DNA from: CALHVX01 sp964640725
Lineage (GTDB): Bacteria > Pseudomonadota > Gammaproteobacteria > Pseudomonadales > Azotimanducaceae
Assembly (NCBI GenBank): GCA_964640725.1
Contig: CAZXIJ010000070.1
Location: forward strand, 1-5,987
Length of the DNA stretch: 5,987 bases
Reading direction: 5' to 3'
The notes below the pieces were generated by a model. It was not told the DNA's origin, searched no databases, and worked only from the letters and a program-made list of their open reading frames with translations. A program made the translations under genes and the position numbers. Shown one piece after another: positions 1 through 5,157 of this stretch; position 1 is the first letter of the stretch; the number at the start of each line of letters is the position of its first letter.

Positions 1-812
1 CGCAGCACTTTGAGCTTTTCGTCGCGCACGGCGTCGTCGTCCAGGGAGCTTGGCGCTTCCATCGCGACCAGGCACACCAGCTGCAGGATATGGTTCTGCA
101 CCATGTCGCGGAGCGTGCCGATGTCGTTGTAAAACTCGACGCGATTGCCAACGCCGAGATCCTCGGCAACGGTAATCTGCACGTGATCGATGACTTCCCG
201 CCGCCACAGAGGCTCAAACAGAGAGTTGCCAAAGCGCAGCGCCAGCAGGTTCTGCACCGTCTCTTTGCCCAGGTAGTGGTCGATGCGAAAGATCTGGTTT
301 TCCCGGAACCGCTTGCCCACGGCGTCGTTGATCGCGCAGGCGCTCTCGTAGTCGCTGCCAACGGGCTTCTCGAGCACGATCCGCATGTTGTCGGTGAGCA
401 GGTTGCGGGCTTCCAGGCCTTGCGCGATCGGGCCGTAAAGATTCGGTGCGGTCGCCAGGTACACGGCCCGCAGGCGGTCATCGTCCTGCGGCAGCGTGTT
501 TACGAGGTCGTCCCAGGTGCTCGGGTCGAAGGCGTCCAGGGCCAGATAGCGCAGCTTGGGCCGGAAGGTGTCCCAGGCCGGGGTGCCGATGCTGTCCCCC
601 TTGATGTGTGTGGTCAGCGCGCCTTCGACCTGTTCGATGTAGGCGTCCAGCGACATCGCGCTGCGCCCGATTGCGATGATGCGGCTGCCGTCCGGCAGCT
701 GCCCGTCCCGGTCTCGCCGAAACAGGGAAGGCAGCAGCTTGCGCAGCGCCAGGTCCCCGGTGCCGCCGAAGATAATGAGGTCGAACTGCTCGACCGGGAC
801 GAAACGCGCCAT
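1..812 (-). CDS. zwf: Glucose-6-phosphate 1-dehydrogenase, N-terminal 270 residues (cut by the left edge)
   Basis: Oxidises glucose-6-phosphate to 6-phosphogluconolactone with NAD(P)+ in the cytoplasm, the entry step of the Entner-Doudoroff and oxidative pentose-phosphate routes. Translating the minus strand gives MARFVPVEQFDLIIFGGTGD, a Rossmann start with the family dinucleotide motif GGTGDLALRKLLP (residues 16-28). EKP follows at 148-150. The signature RIDHYLGKE is at 176-184, with substrate-binding His179 and Lys183. VQNHILQ (238-244) carries the expected catalytic His241. The family is usually about 490 residues, so roughly the last 220 lie beyond position 1. The start is ATG at 812-810, preceded by AGGA with a 7-base gap. 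The gene is divergent from hexR across a 97-base region with two HexR-type operators, one of them 20 bases upstream of this start. In many gammaproteobacteria pgl and eda follow zwf; here that would be off the window. The identification is secure. Cofactor preference cannot be told. Confidence 0.97.
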   Translation of the reverse strand, partial: MARFVPVEQFDLIIFGGTGDLALRKLLPSLFRRDRDGQLPDGSRIIAIGRSAMSLDAYIEQVEGALTTHIKGDSIGTPAWDTFRPKLRYLALDAFDPSTWDDLVNTLPQDDDRLRAVYLATAPNLYGPIAQGLEARNLLTDNMRIVLEKPVGSDYESACAINDAVGKRFRENQIFRIDHYLGKETVQNLLALRFGNSLFEPLWRREVIDHVQITVAEDLGVGNRVEFYNDIGTLRDMVQNHILQLVCLVAMEAPSSLDDDAVRDEKLKVL

Positions 813-832
813 GCTGCGATCCTGCTGCCTGA

Positions 833-847
833 TGTAGCTAAGCTACT
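833..847. promoter_or_regulatory. Probable HexR operator in the zwf leader
   Basis: The sequence TGTAGCTAAGCTACT is a near-perfect inverted repeat with arms TGTAGCT and AGCTACT; only the outermost pair fails. It matches 12 of 15 positions of the gammaproteobacterial HexR consensus TGTARTWWWAYTACA, recalled from published HexR regulons. It ends 20 bases upstream of the zwf start codon. HexR bound here would probably block zwf initiation or early elongation. Its function is inferred from the match and from the adjacent hexR gene. Confidence 0.7.
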
Positions 848-868
848 AAAATGGCCGTTGATTTCGGC

Positions 869-875
869 TATAAAT
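869..875. promoter_or_regulatory. Candidate -10 element in the hexR/zwf divergent region
   Basis: TATAAAT on the plus strand is the best -10-like element between the two genes. It would place a hexR start near 881-884 and give a leader of about 27 bases containing the 896-910 operator. The complement (TATTTATAG) could equally serve zwf. I see no good -35 box at the right spacing for either direction, so this is a weak call based mainly on the AT-rich composition in a GC-rich setting. Confidence 0.3.
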
Positions 876-895
876 AGCGTCCGGCCTCGATATTG

Positions 896-910
896 TGTAG
901 TTTAACTACA
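896..910. promoter_or_regulatory. HexR operator overlapping the hexR start codon
   Basis: TGTAGTTTAACTACA fits the HexR consensus TGTARTWWWAYTACA at all 15 positions; the arms TGTAGTT and AACTACA pair exactly around a central T. The last A is also the A of the hexR ATG. Autorepression by HexR, relieved by KDPG, is established for the family. The position suggests tight autoregulation. Its centre (903) is 63 bases from the centre of the second site (840). Confidence 0.87.
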
Positions 911-1743
911 TGTTGTCTCGAATCAAGCAAGAACTGCCCGCCCTGTCGCCCGCCGAGGCGCGGGTGGCTGAGTGGGTGCTGGAAGCTCCAGACGAGGCCA
1001 GCCGCTGTGCCCTGGCCGACGCGGCGCAGCGCTCCGGGGTCAGCGAACCGACGATCATTCGCTTCGCCCGGCGCTTTGGCGCCAGCGGGTTCCGGGCCTT
1101 CAAGGCGGACCTGATTGCCGCGATCCACAGCACGCCGCCCGCGCTGCACGAAGACGTGTCGGCGGCAGACGATGCCCCCGCAGCGACCCGCAAGGTGATG
1201 GATCGCACGCTGAACACGCTCATGGCGCTACGCGAACAGCTGGATCAGTTCCCCCTGGACCCGGCCATCGACGCCTTCTCCGAAGCGCGACAGTGGTTGT
1301 TCTGCGGCCTCGGTGCCTCGGGCTATGTGGCCGCGGACGGCGCTCACAAGTTCTTTCGCCTGGGTCGTCCGGTGCGGGCGATCACCGATGCGCCGACCGC
1401 GCTGCAGTCGGCTGCGATTGCGCAGCCGGGCGACCTGTTTCTGTTCATTTCCCACTCCGGGCAGTGGCCGGATCTGGTGCGCGCCGCTGGCCTGGCGGTC
1501 CGCCAGGGGGCGCAGGTGCTGGCTCTCACCGGGTCGGGCTCGCCGCTGGCGCAGGCCGCAACCTGGTGCTTCGATCCGGGGAGCGATGAAGATACGAGCG
1601 TTTACACACCCATGAGTTCGAGAATTGCGCAACTCGCTTTGCTGGATGCCCTGCAGGTGGCCGTCGCGCTGGCGCTGGGCGAGGACGCGGCGGCGCGGCT
1701 GCGGCGGAGTAAAGCGGTCCTGACCGCGGTGCCCGCAGCCTGA
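910..1743 (+). CDS. hexR: HexR, RpiR-family transcriptional repressor of sugar catabolism
   Basis: A cytoplasmic DNA-binding regulator that in proteobacteria controls zwf, edd, eda and related central-carbon genes and releases DNA on binding the Entner-Doudoroff intermediate KDPG. The 277-residue protein has the RpiR layout. An N-terminal helix-turn-helix domain covers about residues 1-75, with the recognition region GVSEPTIIRFARRFG at 43-57. A SIS sugar-phosphate domain runs from about 128 to 255 and includes GLGASG (133-138) and ISHSGQ (180-185). Family length is about 280-290. The ATG at 910 is the first possible start because an in-frame TAG lies at 898-900, and MLSRIKQELPALSPAE aligns with the E. 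coli HexR N-terminus as I recall it. No Shine-Dalgarno sequence is visible, and the operator occupies that space, so a short or absent leader is possible. Divergence from zwf and the two matching palindromes support HexR over other RpiR proteins. Confidence 0.94.
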   Translation: MLSRIKQELPALSPAEARVAEWVLEAPDEASRCALADAAQRSGVSEPTIIRFARRFGASGFRAFKADLIAAIHSTPPALHEDVSAADDAPAATRKVMDRTLNTLMALREQLDQFPLDPAIDAFSEARQWLFCGLGASGYVAADGAHKFFRLGRPVRAITDAPTALQSAAIAQPGDLFLFISHSGQWPDLVRAAGLAVRQGAQVLALTGSGSPLAQAATWCFDPGSDEDTSVYTPMSSRIAQLALLDALQVAVALALGEDAAARLRRSKAVLTAVPAA

Positions 1744-1744
1744 G

Positions 1745-1765
1745 CCCGGGGGCTCAGCCCCCGGG
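1745..1765 (+). terminator. GC-rich hairpin after hexR, possible terminator
   Basis: Two bases after the hexR stop codon, CCCGGGGGCT and AGCCCCCGGG form a perfect inverted repeat around a single C, in practice an 8-bp stem with loop CTCAG. An alternative pairing, TGAGCCC with GGGCTCA (1741-1756), includes the stop codon. No T-tract follows, so it is not a textbook intrinsic terminator. It could slow polymerase or protect the 3' end of the mRNA. Confidence 0.5.
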
Positions 1766-1894
1766 AGATCACGGCGGCTGCGCAGTCTGGCGCGCTAGTT
1801 CGGATGCTTTTTAGAATATTGCGAATGGGTATTTAGCGGCGCGGGTTAATAGCTGTAGGTTATATGGCTTCTGAGAGCCAGCGAAGGACCGACC
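1766..1894 (+). promoter_or_regulatory. cysH upstream region and ribosome binding site
   Basis: This gap between hexR and cysH holds an AT-rich island at about 1805-1865, including TTAGAATATT, TTAATA and TTATAT, in otherwise GC-rich DNA. It is the probable cysH promoter region, though no -35/-10 pair with good spacing stands out. A small hairpin, TGGCT (1865-1869) with AGCCA (1876-1880), sits just before AAGGA (1884-1888), which lies 6 bases from the GTG at 1895 and fixes that start. Control by CysB is expected for cysH genes in this group, but its site is too degenerate to call here. Confidence 0.45.
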
Positions 1895-2683
1895 GTGAGC
1901 ACTGCTTGCCCTATCCGTTCTGACGCCCCGACCTCGTTGTCGCGGCCGCTGGCTGCCTGCGTGGCCGCGAAGCCGGCGGACCCGGCGCTCGACCCAAAGG
2001 CGCTGGCGGCGCTGAACCGCAGCCTCGCCAATCACAGCGCCGAAGAGCGTGTGACCTACGCCCTGGAACACTTGCCGGCCGTGCACGTACTCAGCTCCTC
2101 CTTCGGTGCGCAGTCGGCGGTCAGCCTGCACATGCTGACGCAGCAGGCGCCTGATCTGCCGGTCGTTCTGGTCGATACCGGATACCTGTTCCCGGAGACC
2201 TACCAGTTTGTCGAGACGCTGACGGAACGATTGGATCTGAACCTGCAGGTGTACCGCAGCAGCATGTCGCCGGCGCGCCAGGAAGCGCTCTACGGCGAGC
2301 GCTGGCAGCAGGGCCTGAGCGGGCTGGAGTCCTACAACGAACAGAACAAAGTCGAGCCCATGCGCCGTGCGCTGGCGCAGCTCGACGCCGGCACCTGGTT
2401 TACCGGGCTGCGCCGGGACCAGGCCAGCAGCCGCACCGATACGCCGTTTGTGCAGCATGGCAACGGTCGCTACAAGGTGGCGCCGATTGCGGACTGGAAC
2501 GATCGCGATGTGTACCGCTACCTGCAGGCGCACCGCCTGCCGTACCACCCGCTGTGGGATCAGGGCTACGTGAGCATCGGCGACACGCACTCCACGGTGC
2601 CCCTGCATCAGGCTGAAAGTCTCGAGGCGACACGCTTTGACGGTTTGAAGCGCGAGTGCGGTCTCCATGAAGGCCACCTGTAG
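1895..2683 (+). CDS. cysH: Phosphoadenosine phosphosulfate (PAPS) reductase
   Basis: Reduces PAPS to sulfite and adenosine 3',5'-bisphosphate using thioredoxin, in assimilatory sulfate reduction for cysteine synthesis; cytoplasmic. The 262-residue product shows the family motifs in order: SSSFGAQSAVSLH (67-79, nucleotide-binding loop), VDTGYLFPETY (93-103), TGLRRDQASSR (170-180) and the C-terminal KRECGLHEG (252-260) with catalytic Cys255. It lacks the CC and CxxC pairs that hold the 4Fe-4S cluster in APS reductases: the first site reads YNEQNKVEPM (147-156) and the second GDTHST (229-234), as in E. coli CysH. That points to PAPS rather than APS as substrate. The GTG start is supported by AAGGA at 1884-1888; no ATG occurs before residue 80. 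The N-terminus is a little longer than in E. coli CysH (244 residues). No other cys gene is visible nearby, so it may be transcribed alone. Confidence 0.95.
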   Translation: MSTACPIRSDAPTSLSRPLAACVAAKPADPALDPKALAALNRSLANHSAEERVTYALEHLPAVHVLSSSFGAQSAVSLHMLTQQAPDLPVVLVDTGYLFPETYQFVETLTERLDLNLQVYRSSMSPARQEALYGERWQQGLSGLESYNEQNKVEPMRRALAQLDAGTWFTGLRRDQASSRTDTPFVQHGNGRYKVAPIADWNDRDVYRYLQAHRLPYHPLWDQGYVSIGDTHSTVPLHQAESLEATRFDGLKRECGLHEGHL

Positions 2684-2800
2684 CGCGCGCTTTAGCGTGA
2701 GTGTGGTAGCGGTGAATCGTCGCCGCCGCACGGCTTGACCCTACCGCCTGTCGCCGTCCCGTGTGACACTCTGCAGCGCCCAGCCGCGTGCTGGTGATGT

Positions 2801-2806
2801 GGGGAG
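2801..2806 (+). promoter_or_regulatory. Ribosome binding site deciding the CoA-transferase start
   Basis: GGGGAG lies 5 bases before the GTG at 2812 and favours it over the in-frame upstream GTG at 2788 and ATG at 2797, neither of which has a comparable site. A 5-bp hairpin (CCAGC at 2780-2784 with GCTGG at 2790-2794) covers the 2788 start, a further argument against it. I saw no clear promoter or terminator between cysH and this gene (2684-2800). Confidence 0.65.
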
Positions 2807-2811
2807 ACGCC

Positions 2812-4041
2812 GTGACCGATTCCAATTCCGCTTACCCGTTGCAGGGCCTGCGCGTGCTCGATTTTTCCCGGGTGCTGGCGGGTCCTTTTGCGGGACGCAT
2901 GCTCTGCGATCTGGGGGCCGATGTGGTCAAGGTCGAGCCGCCGGACGGCGACGTGACCCGCCTGTGGGGCAAGCGCATCGCCAATCTGCCCGGCTACTAT
3001 CACCAGCAGAACGCCGGCAAGCGCAATATCTGCCTGGACCTGCGGCAACCGGGCGCGTCCGCCCTGGTGCTGGAGCTGGCTACGAAGGCCGACATCCTGA
3101 TCGAAAACTACCGGCCCCATGTCATGCAGAAGATGGGCATCGATTACCCGGTGCTGTCAGCGGCGAATCCCAGGCTGATCATGCTGTCCATTACCGGCTT
3201 CGGCCAGAGCGGGCCCGAGGCAGACCGCCCGGCCTACGCGCCGGTGATTCACGCCGAAGCCGGGCTGATGCATCGCGCCGCGGAGCGTTTTGGCGTGATC
3301 GCCCACGATCTGCCGCTGTCCGTGGCGGACACCAATGCATCCCTGCACGGGCTCGTCGCGGTGCTGTCGGCCCTGCACCTGCGCCAGAGCACTGGCCGCG
3401 GCCAACACATCGATATGGCGATGATCGACGCGACGCTCGCCACGGACGATCACATGCATTACGACCTCGAGGTCGCGACCGGCACGGGACCCTTGCCCAA
3501 CGAAGTCTGGGAGACGCCGGCCGGGCCGGTGTTGCTGACTGCAGATGTGCGCTTTCTCTGGCAACTGCTGAGCGAGCACTGTGGCCTGACGGTCGATCTG
3601 CCGGCTGGCGCGGATCTGGCGCAGAAGATCGCGGCCCGGCACGACGCGATCACGCGGTACCTTCGGGAACTGCCGGACGCCAAAGCGTTCGAAGACCTGA
3701 TGCGCCGGCTCAACATCGCCTGGGGGCTGGTGCGGGACGCCTCGACCCTGCGGACGCAGTCGACGGTCGCAGCGCGGCGCGCCATTGTCGATATCGATGA
3801 TCGTGCCGGCGGCACGCGGCCCATCACGCAGTCGCCCTATCGCTTTTCCGATGCCCGTAGCGGCGTGCGCGGTCCGGCGCCCCATCGCGGCGAACATAAC
3901 GAGACCGTGATCACAGAATGGCTCGGTGCTGCGCCCAATACGGTGCAGGAACTGACGGAGCAGGGTGTACTGCATGCTGAGCCTGTCCCAGAACCCGCGA
4001 GCAGCCGTCAGGACGCCCGCAACAGCGAGGAGCCTTCTTGA
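2812..4041 (+). CDS. Family III (CaiB/BaiF) CoA-transferase
   Basis: A cytoplasmic enzyme of the formyl-CoA/carnitine CoA-transferase family, which moves CoA between carboxylic acids. The 409-residue product opens with the family hallmark LRVLDFSRVLAGPFAGRMLC (13-32) and DLGADVVKVEPP (33-44). NAGKRNICLDL follows at 67-77. The catalytic Asp is Asp173, in PLSVADTNASLHG (168-180), at the position of Asp169 in formyl-CoA transferase. TGRGQHIDMAMID is at 194-206 and the late HRGEHN at 358-363. Length is typical. The acid substrate cannot be read from sequence; family members act on carnitine, bile acids, oxalate, succinate/malate or 2-methylacyl groups (the related racemases). The GTG start at 2812 is chosen from the GGGGAG site; a start at 2788 would add eight residues. 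The stop TGA shares its A with the ATG of the dehalogenase gene, and the last ~18 residues, rich in Glu, Pro and Ser, encode that gene's ribosome binding site. The two genes are probably translated together. Confidence 0.9.
   Translation: MTDSNSAYPLQGLRVLDFSRVLAGPFAGRMLCDLGADVVKVEPPDGDVTRLWGKRIANLPGYYHQQNAGKRNICLDLRQPGASALVLELATKADILIENYRPHVMQKMGIDYPVLSAANPRLIMLSITGFGQSGPEADRPAYAPVIHAEAGLMHRAAERFGVIAHDLPLSVADTNASLHGLVAVLSALHLRQSTGRGQHIDMAMIDATLATDDHMHYDLEVATGTGPLPNEVWETPAGPVLLTADVRFLWQLLSEHCGLTVDLPAGADLAQKIAARHDAITRYLRELPDAKAFEDLMRRLNIAWGLVRDASTLRTQSTVAARRAIVDIDDRAGGTRPITQSPYRFSDARSGVRGPAPHRGEHNETVITEWLGAAPNTVQELTEQGVLHAEPVPEPASSRQDARNSEEPS
4027..4032 (+). promoter_or_regulatory. Ribosome binding site of the dehalogenase, inside the CoA-transferase gene
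   Basis: GAGGAG lies 8 bases before the ATG at 4041, within the last codons of the CoA-transferase. It supports ATG 4041 over the adjacent in-frame TTG at 4038. With the TGATG stop/start overlap (4039-4043) it is the classic arrangement for translational coupling. Confidence 0.65.
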
Positions 4042-5054
4042 TGAAGTCGCTGCGAACCCCCGATAGCCGATTTGAAAACCTGCCCGGCTACGACTTTGCC
4101 CCGAACTACGCCACCGTCGCCGACGGCGATGGCGGCGAGCTGCGCATGCACTATATCGACGAAGGCCCCAGGGACGGCGCCCTGGTGCTGTGCCTGCACG
4201 GGCAGCCGTCCTGGTCCTATCTGTATCGCAAGATGATTCCCCTGTTTGCGGCGCGCGGCTATCGCGTGATCGCGCCAGACCTGGTTGGCTTTGGCCGTTC
4301 TGACAAGCCGTCGCAGCGCGAAGACTACACCTACGCCCGGCACGTGGACTGGATGAGCGGGCTGATCCTGAAGCTCGACCTGACGGACATCAATCTGGTG
4401 TGTCAGGACTGGGGCGGGCTGATCGGGCTGCGGGTTGCCATGGCGCACCCGGATCGCTTTGCGCGCATCGTCACCGCCAACACGGGCTTGCCCGATGCGG
4501 CGGGTGTGCCGGACGATCAGGTGCAGGCGATCAGCGATCAGATGCGCACTTACTACGATTCGCTGCCCGTGCACGCGACCGCGACCGAGATGATGCCGGC
4601 CATGGTGTCAGACACGACGGGCATGGGGTTCCTGCACTGGGTGAAGTTCTGCGCCGAGTCCGACGGCTTCAAGGCCAGCGACGTGCTCGCCGGCAGCGCC
4701 AACGGACAGCTCAGCGACGAAGAGATTGCCGCCTACGATGCGCCTTTTCCGAGCGATGACTACATGGCCGGCGCGCGGCAGTTTCCGTCGCTGGTCCCGG
4801 TGACGCCGGACAACCCGGCGATCCCGGCGAATCGCGCCGCCTGGGCAGCGCTGGCGGAGTGGCAGAAGCCGTTCCTGACGGCGTTCAGCGACAGCGACCC
4901 GGTGACTGCTGGCGGCGACGTGCGGTTTCGGGAAACGGTGCCCGGGGCCGAAGGGCAGCCGCACGTCACGCTCAAAGGCGCCGGTCATTTCCTGCAGGAG
5001 CAGGTGCCCGGGCAGCTGGTGAACGCGGTGGTGAAGTTCATCGGAGCGACCTGA
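4041..5054 (+). CDS. dhmA: Haloalkane dehalogenase, HLD-I-like alpha/beta hydrolase
   Basis: Family members hydrolyse haloalkanes to an alcohol and halide through an Asp-ester intermediate, in the cytoplasm. The 337-residue protein is an alpha/beta hydrolase: LHGQPSWSYLYRKMIP (52-67, oxyanion region), APDLVGFGRSDKP (78-90), the nucleophile elbow CQDWGG with Asp123 and halide-binding Trp124, the probable acid Asp286 in FSDSDPVT (282-289), and His316 in GAGHFLQE (313-320). AYDAPFP (231-237) and RAAWAALAEWQKPFLTAFSD (265-284) are typical of the DhlA/DhmA (HLD-I) branch. DhlA has 310 residues; the extra length lies mostly in the cap region after the nucleophile (about 153-195). The second halide-binding Trp of that branch is not clearly in its DhlA position; Trp200 is the only cap Trp nearby, so true dehalogenase activity is unproven, and an epoxide hydrolase-like or other hydrolase role is possible. 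The start overlaps the stop of the CoA-transferase. The symbol follows the family name, not a demonstrated orthologue. Confidence 0.85.
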   Translation: MKSLRTPDSRFENLPGYDFAPNYATVADGDGGELRMHYIDEGPRDGALVLCLHGQPSWSYLYRKMIPLFAARGYRVIAPDLVGFGRSDKPSQREDYTYARHVDWMSGLILKLDLTDINLVCQDWGGLIGLRVAMAHPDRFARIVTANTGLPDAAGVPDDQVQAISDQMRTYYDSLPVHATATEMMPAMVSDTTGMGFLHWVKFCAESDGFKASDVLAGSANGQLSDEEIAAYDAPFPSDDYMAGARQFPSLVPVTPDNPAIPANRAAWAALAEWQKPFLTAFSDSDPVTAGGDVRFRETVPGAEGQPHVTLKGAGHFLQEQVPGQLVNAVVKFIGAT

Positions 5055-5058
5055 GTCC

Positions 5059-5123
5059 AGGCCACGGCCATAGGGCGCTGTTCGGCGCGAGAGCCGGGTT
5101 GTCTCTTCCGGGGCCTGTGGCCT
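5059..5123 (+). repeat. Long imperfect inverted repeat between the dehalogenase and copA
   Basis: AGGCCACGGCC (5059-5069) pairs with GGCCTGTGGCCT (5112-5123) through 11 base pairs with one bulged base, enclosing about 42 bases. Inside is a smaller hairpin, GCGC (5075-5078) with GCGC (5085-5088) around TGTTCG. It begins 5 bases after the dehalogenase stop, so it may end that transcript, but there is no T-tract. A structural role in DNA upstream of copA is the alternative. Confidence 0.4.
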
Positions 5124-5132
5124 TGCTATACC
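5124..5132 (+). promoter_or_regulatory. Candidate extended -10 promoter for copA
   Basis: TGCTATACC fits an extended -10 (TGn followed by TATACC at 5127-5132). It would put the transcript start near 5139 and give a leader of about 19 bases before the copA ATG. No good -35 is present at 16-18 bases; TTGTCT at 5099-5104 is too far. It overlaps the candidate operator at 5128-5144, as expected for a repressed promoter. Confidence 0.3.
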
Positions 5133-5144
5133 GCCGGGGGGTAT
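5128..5144. promoter_or_regulatory. Candidate CsoR/FrmR-family operator upstream of copA
   Basis: ATACCGCCGGGGGGTAT is a 17-base interrupted palindrome: arms ATACC and GGTAT pair exactly, and 7 of the 8 possible pairs hold. A/T-rich ends flanking a C- and G-tract centre (TACCCCC...GGTA) are the form of operators bound by CsoR/RcnR-family metal sensors, recalled from published sites. It lies 13 bases upstream of the start of a copper oxidase gene. No csoR-like gene is in the window, so the regulator is inferred. Confidence 0.45.
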
Positions 5145-5157
5145 CTAGGCTCCGCGC

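Noticed and set aside
90..905. A 271-codon plus-strand open frame opposite zwf
   Set aside because: The minus strand here encodes unmistakable glucose-6-phosphate dehydrogenase motifs. The plus-strand product shows no recognisable domain and runs through the divergent promoter region; long antisense frames are common in GC-rich genes.
1811..2731. A 306-codon minus-strand open frame opposite cysH
   Set aside because: cysH is clearly coding with all catalytic motifs. The antisense product is Arg/His/Gln/Val rich with no family motif, typical of a shadow frame.
2684..2760. Possible terminator after cysH (GGTAG ... CTACC pairing)
   Set aside because: Five-base arms, a long unstructured loop and no T-tract; not enough to call.
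2761..2769. GTGTGACAC, a short palindrome containing a CRP-like half site (TGTGA)
   Set aside because: Only four-base arms and no second half at the spacing expected for CRP; easily due to chance.
2763..3800. A 345-codon plus-strand frame overlapping the CoA-transferase
   Set aside because: Its product is dominated by Arg, Gly and Ala with no motif, while the other frame carries the complete CoA-transferase signature including the catalytic Asp.
3157..3975. A 272-codon minus-strand frame opposite the CoA-transferase
   Set aside because: No recognisable domain, and it is fully covered by a well-supported gene on the other strand.
4008..4574. A 188-codon minus-strand frame opposite the dehalogenase start
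   Set aside because: No motif or ribosome site support; it is antisense to a gene with clear alpha/beta hydrolase motifs.
5099..5132. A MerR/CueR-type copA promoter with a long spacer
   Set aside because: TTGTCT to TATACC is 22 bases apart, and the spacer lacks the ACCTTCC-GGAAGGT-type dyad expected for CueR.
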